NCBI GenBank assembly: GCA_039030075.1
Contig: JBCCEW010000010.1
Location: 1 to 64,000, forward strand
DNA from: Myxococcota bacterium
GTDB taxonomy: Bacteria > Myxococcota_A > UBA9160 > SMWR01
Direction of reading: 5' to 3'
DNA: 64,000 bases
Numbering within the stretch: position 1 is the first letter of the stretch; each line of letters begins with the position of its first letter. A program made the position numbers and the translations under genes. Positions 63,405 to 64,000 of this stretch are shown here, in pieces. The notes below the pieces were generated by a model. That model was given only the letters and a program-made list of their open reading frames with translations. It was not told the origin of the DNA and searched no databases.

Positions 63405-64000
63405 GACTCGGCCACCGGCTCGGCGGCGCCGGCTTCCACGAAGGCCGCGTGCAGCGCGCGCACCGCCAGCTCGGTGTATTTCTCTTCGACCACCACCGAC
63501 ACCTTGATCTCGCTGGTGGAGATGAGCTGGATGTTGATGGCTTCGTCGGCGAGCACCTGGAACATCTTGCTCGCGACGCCCGCGTGATCCTTCATGCCCA
63601 GGCCCACCACCGAGATCTTGGCGATCTCCGGATCGCCGTCGACGGCCACCGCACCCAGTTCGCTGCAGGTGCGCGTCGTGACTTCGAGCGAATGGGTGTA
63701 GGCGTCCCGGGGCACGGTGAAGGTGAGGTCCGTCGCGCCATCCTGCGAGAGGTTCTGAATGATCATGTCGACCACCACCCCATCGCCCGAGAGCGGCGAA
63801 AACACCTTCGCGGCGATTCCCGGTACGTCCTTCACGCCGCGCACGCGGATCTTCGCCTCGTTGCGGTTGTAGGTGACGCCGGAGACGACCAGCTGCTCCA
63901 TCACTTCCTCCTCCGGGACCACCCACGTGCCCGTCGTGCGCTCGAAGGACGACCGCACGTGGAGCGGAACGCCGTAGCGCATCGCGAACCGGACGGAGCG
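63401..64000 (-). CDS. lysC: aspartate kinase, C-terminal part (window edge)
   Basis: The last ~199 residues; the gene continues past the end of the window. Two ACT domains are visible (VVSGVTYNRNEAKIRVRGVK, NLSQDGATDLTFTVPRDAYT; ISVVGLGMKDHAGVASKMFQ, INIQLISTSEIKVSVVVEEK), the regulatory half that senses lysine or threonine. RSVRFAMRYGVPLHVRSSF at the cut end is the end of the kinase domain. First gene of the operon in this window, ending within the comEA-like start. Confidence 0.93.
   Translation of the reverse strand, partial: RSVRFAMRYGVPLHVRSSFERTTGTWVVPEEEVMEQLVVSGVTYNRNEAKIRVRGVKDVPGIAAKVFSPLSGDGVVVDMIIQNLSQDGATDLTFTVPRDAYTHSLEVTTRTCSELGAVAVDGDPEIAKISVVGLGMKDHAGVASKMFQVLADEAINIQLISTSEIKVSVVVEEKYTELAVRALHAAFVEAGAAEPVAES

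Overview
The window is about 64 kb of very GC-rich chromosome with the dense, strongly GC3-biased coding expected of a Myxococcota-like or related deltaproteobacterial lineage. The gene order infC-rpmI-rplT-pheS-pheT-ihfA-merR, an IF3 gene that apparently starts at AUC (known from Myxococcus xanthus dsg), an MglA-type GTPase, DUF4388/PATAN and PEGA domains, an ExeA-like ATPase, and paired methylmalonyl-CoA mutase and IcmF genes support this. No rRNA gene, CRISPR array, transposase or integrase was found.

Layout. 0-8.2 kb is an accessory envelope region: a truncated secreted protein, an SNase-like nuclease, a type-B carboxylesterase, a Cys/His-rich secreted protein followed by a Csp1-type copper-storage protein, a beta-helix surface protein, and a pair of secreted proteins, one with HEAT repeats and a dockerin-like tail. 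8.3-12.9 kb is a small decayed island bounded by a 40-bp duplication of the 3' end of tRNA-Pro(GGG); it holds small lipoproteins (two of them inverted paralogues), membrane proteins, a PEP-CTERM protein and a relic of a phage/plasmid-type gene. 13.0-23.3 kb is the translation cluster, read leftward: tRNA-Val, infC, rpmI, rplT, pheS, pheT, ihfA and merR, running on into an overlapping three-gene envelope operon (Pro-rich/TPR-like protein, VWA-like lipoprotein, ExeA-PEGA ATPase). 23.4-31.1 kb carries dnaE with a coupled secreted protein, guaA and guaB. 31.5-37.1 kb has a sorting-signal protein, two signalling proteins without a kinase, and miaB.

37.1-40.3 kb holds the two strongest novelty candidates: a well-formed promoter-to-terminator small RNA (about 37314-37460), and a translationally coupled operon of an RbfA-like protein, an unknown basic protein and the RNA ligase RtcB, which suggests ribosomal RNA maturation or repair. 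40.3-44.1 kb has a CoxE/MoxR pair and ribBA; 44.3 kb has a long inverted repeat; 44.5-54.8 kb has mglA, meaB, methylmalonyl-CoA mutase, a PQQ alcohol dehydrogenase, icmF and a MerR regulator with a possible operator. 54.9-57.8 kb has a serine-recombinase homologue that has lost its catalytic residues, directly followed by a molybdopterin oxidoreductase. 57.8-64 kb is one tightly packed leftward operon: lysC (cut by the window end), a ComEA-like protein, yihY, iscS, mnmA, rnc and era.

How they work together: most core genes serve translation and RNA maturation (IF3, L35, L20, PheRS, MiaB, MnmA with its sulfur donor IscS, RNase III, Era, RbfA-like, RtcB). The acyl-CoA mutases and the alcohol and molybdenum dehydrogenases suggest propionate, branched-chain acid and alcohol oxidation. 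Nearly all leftward genes are joined by ATGA/GTGA overlaps, so translational coupling is common here.
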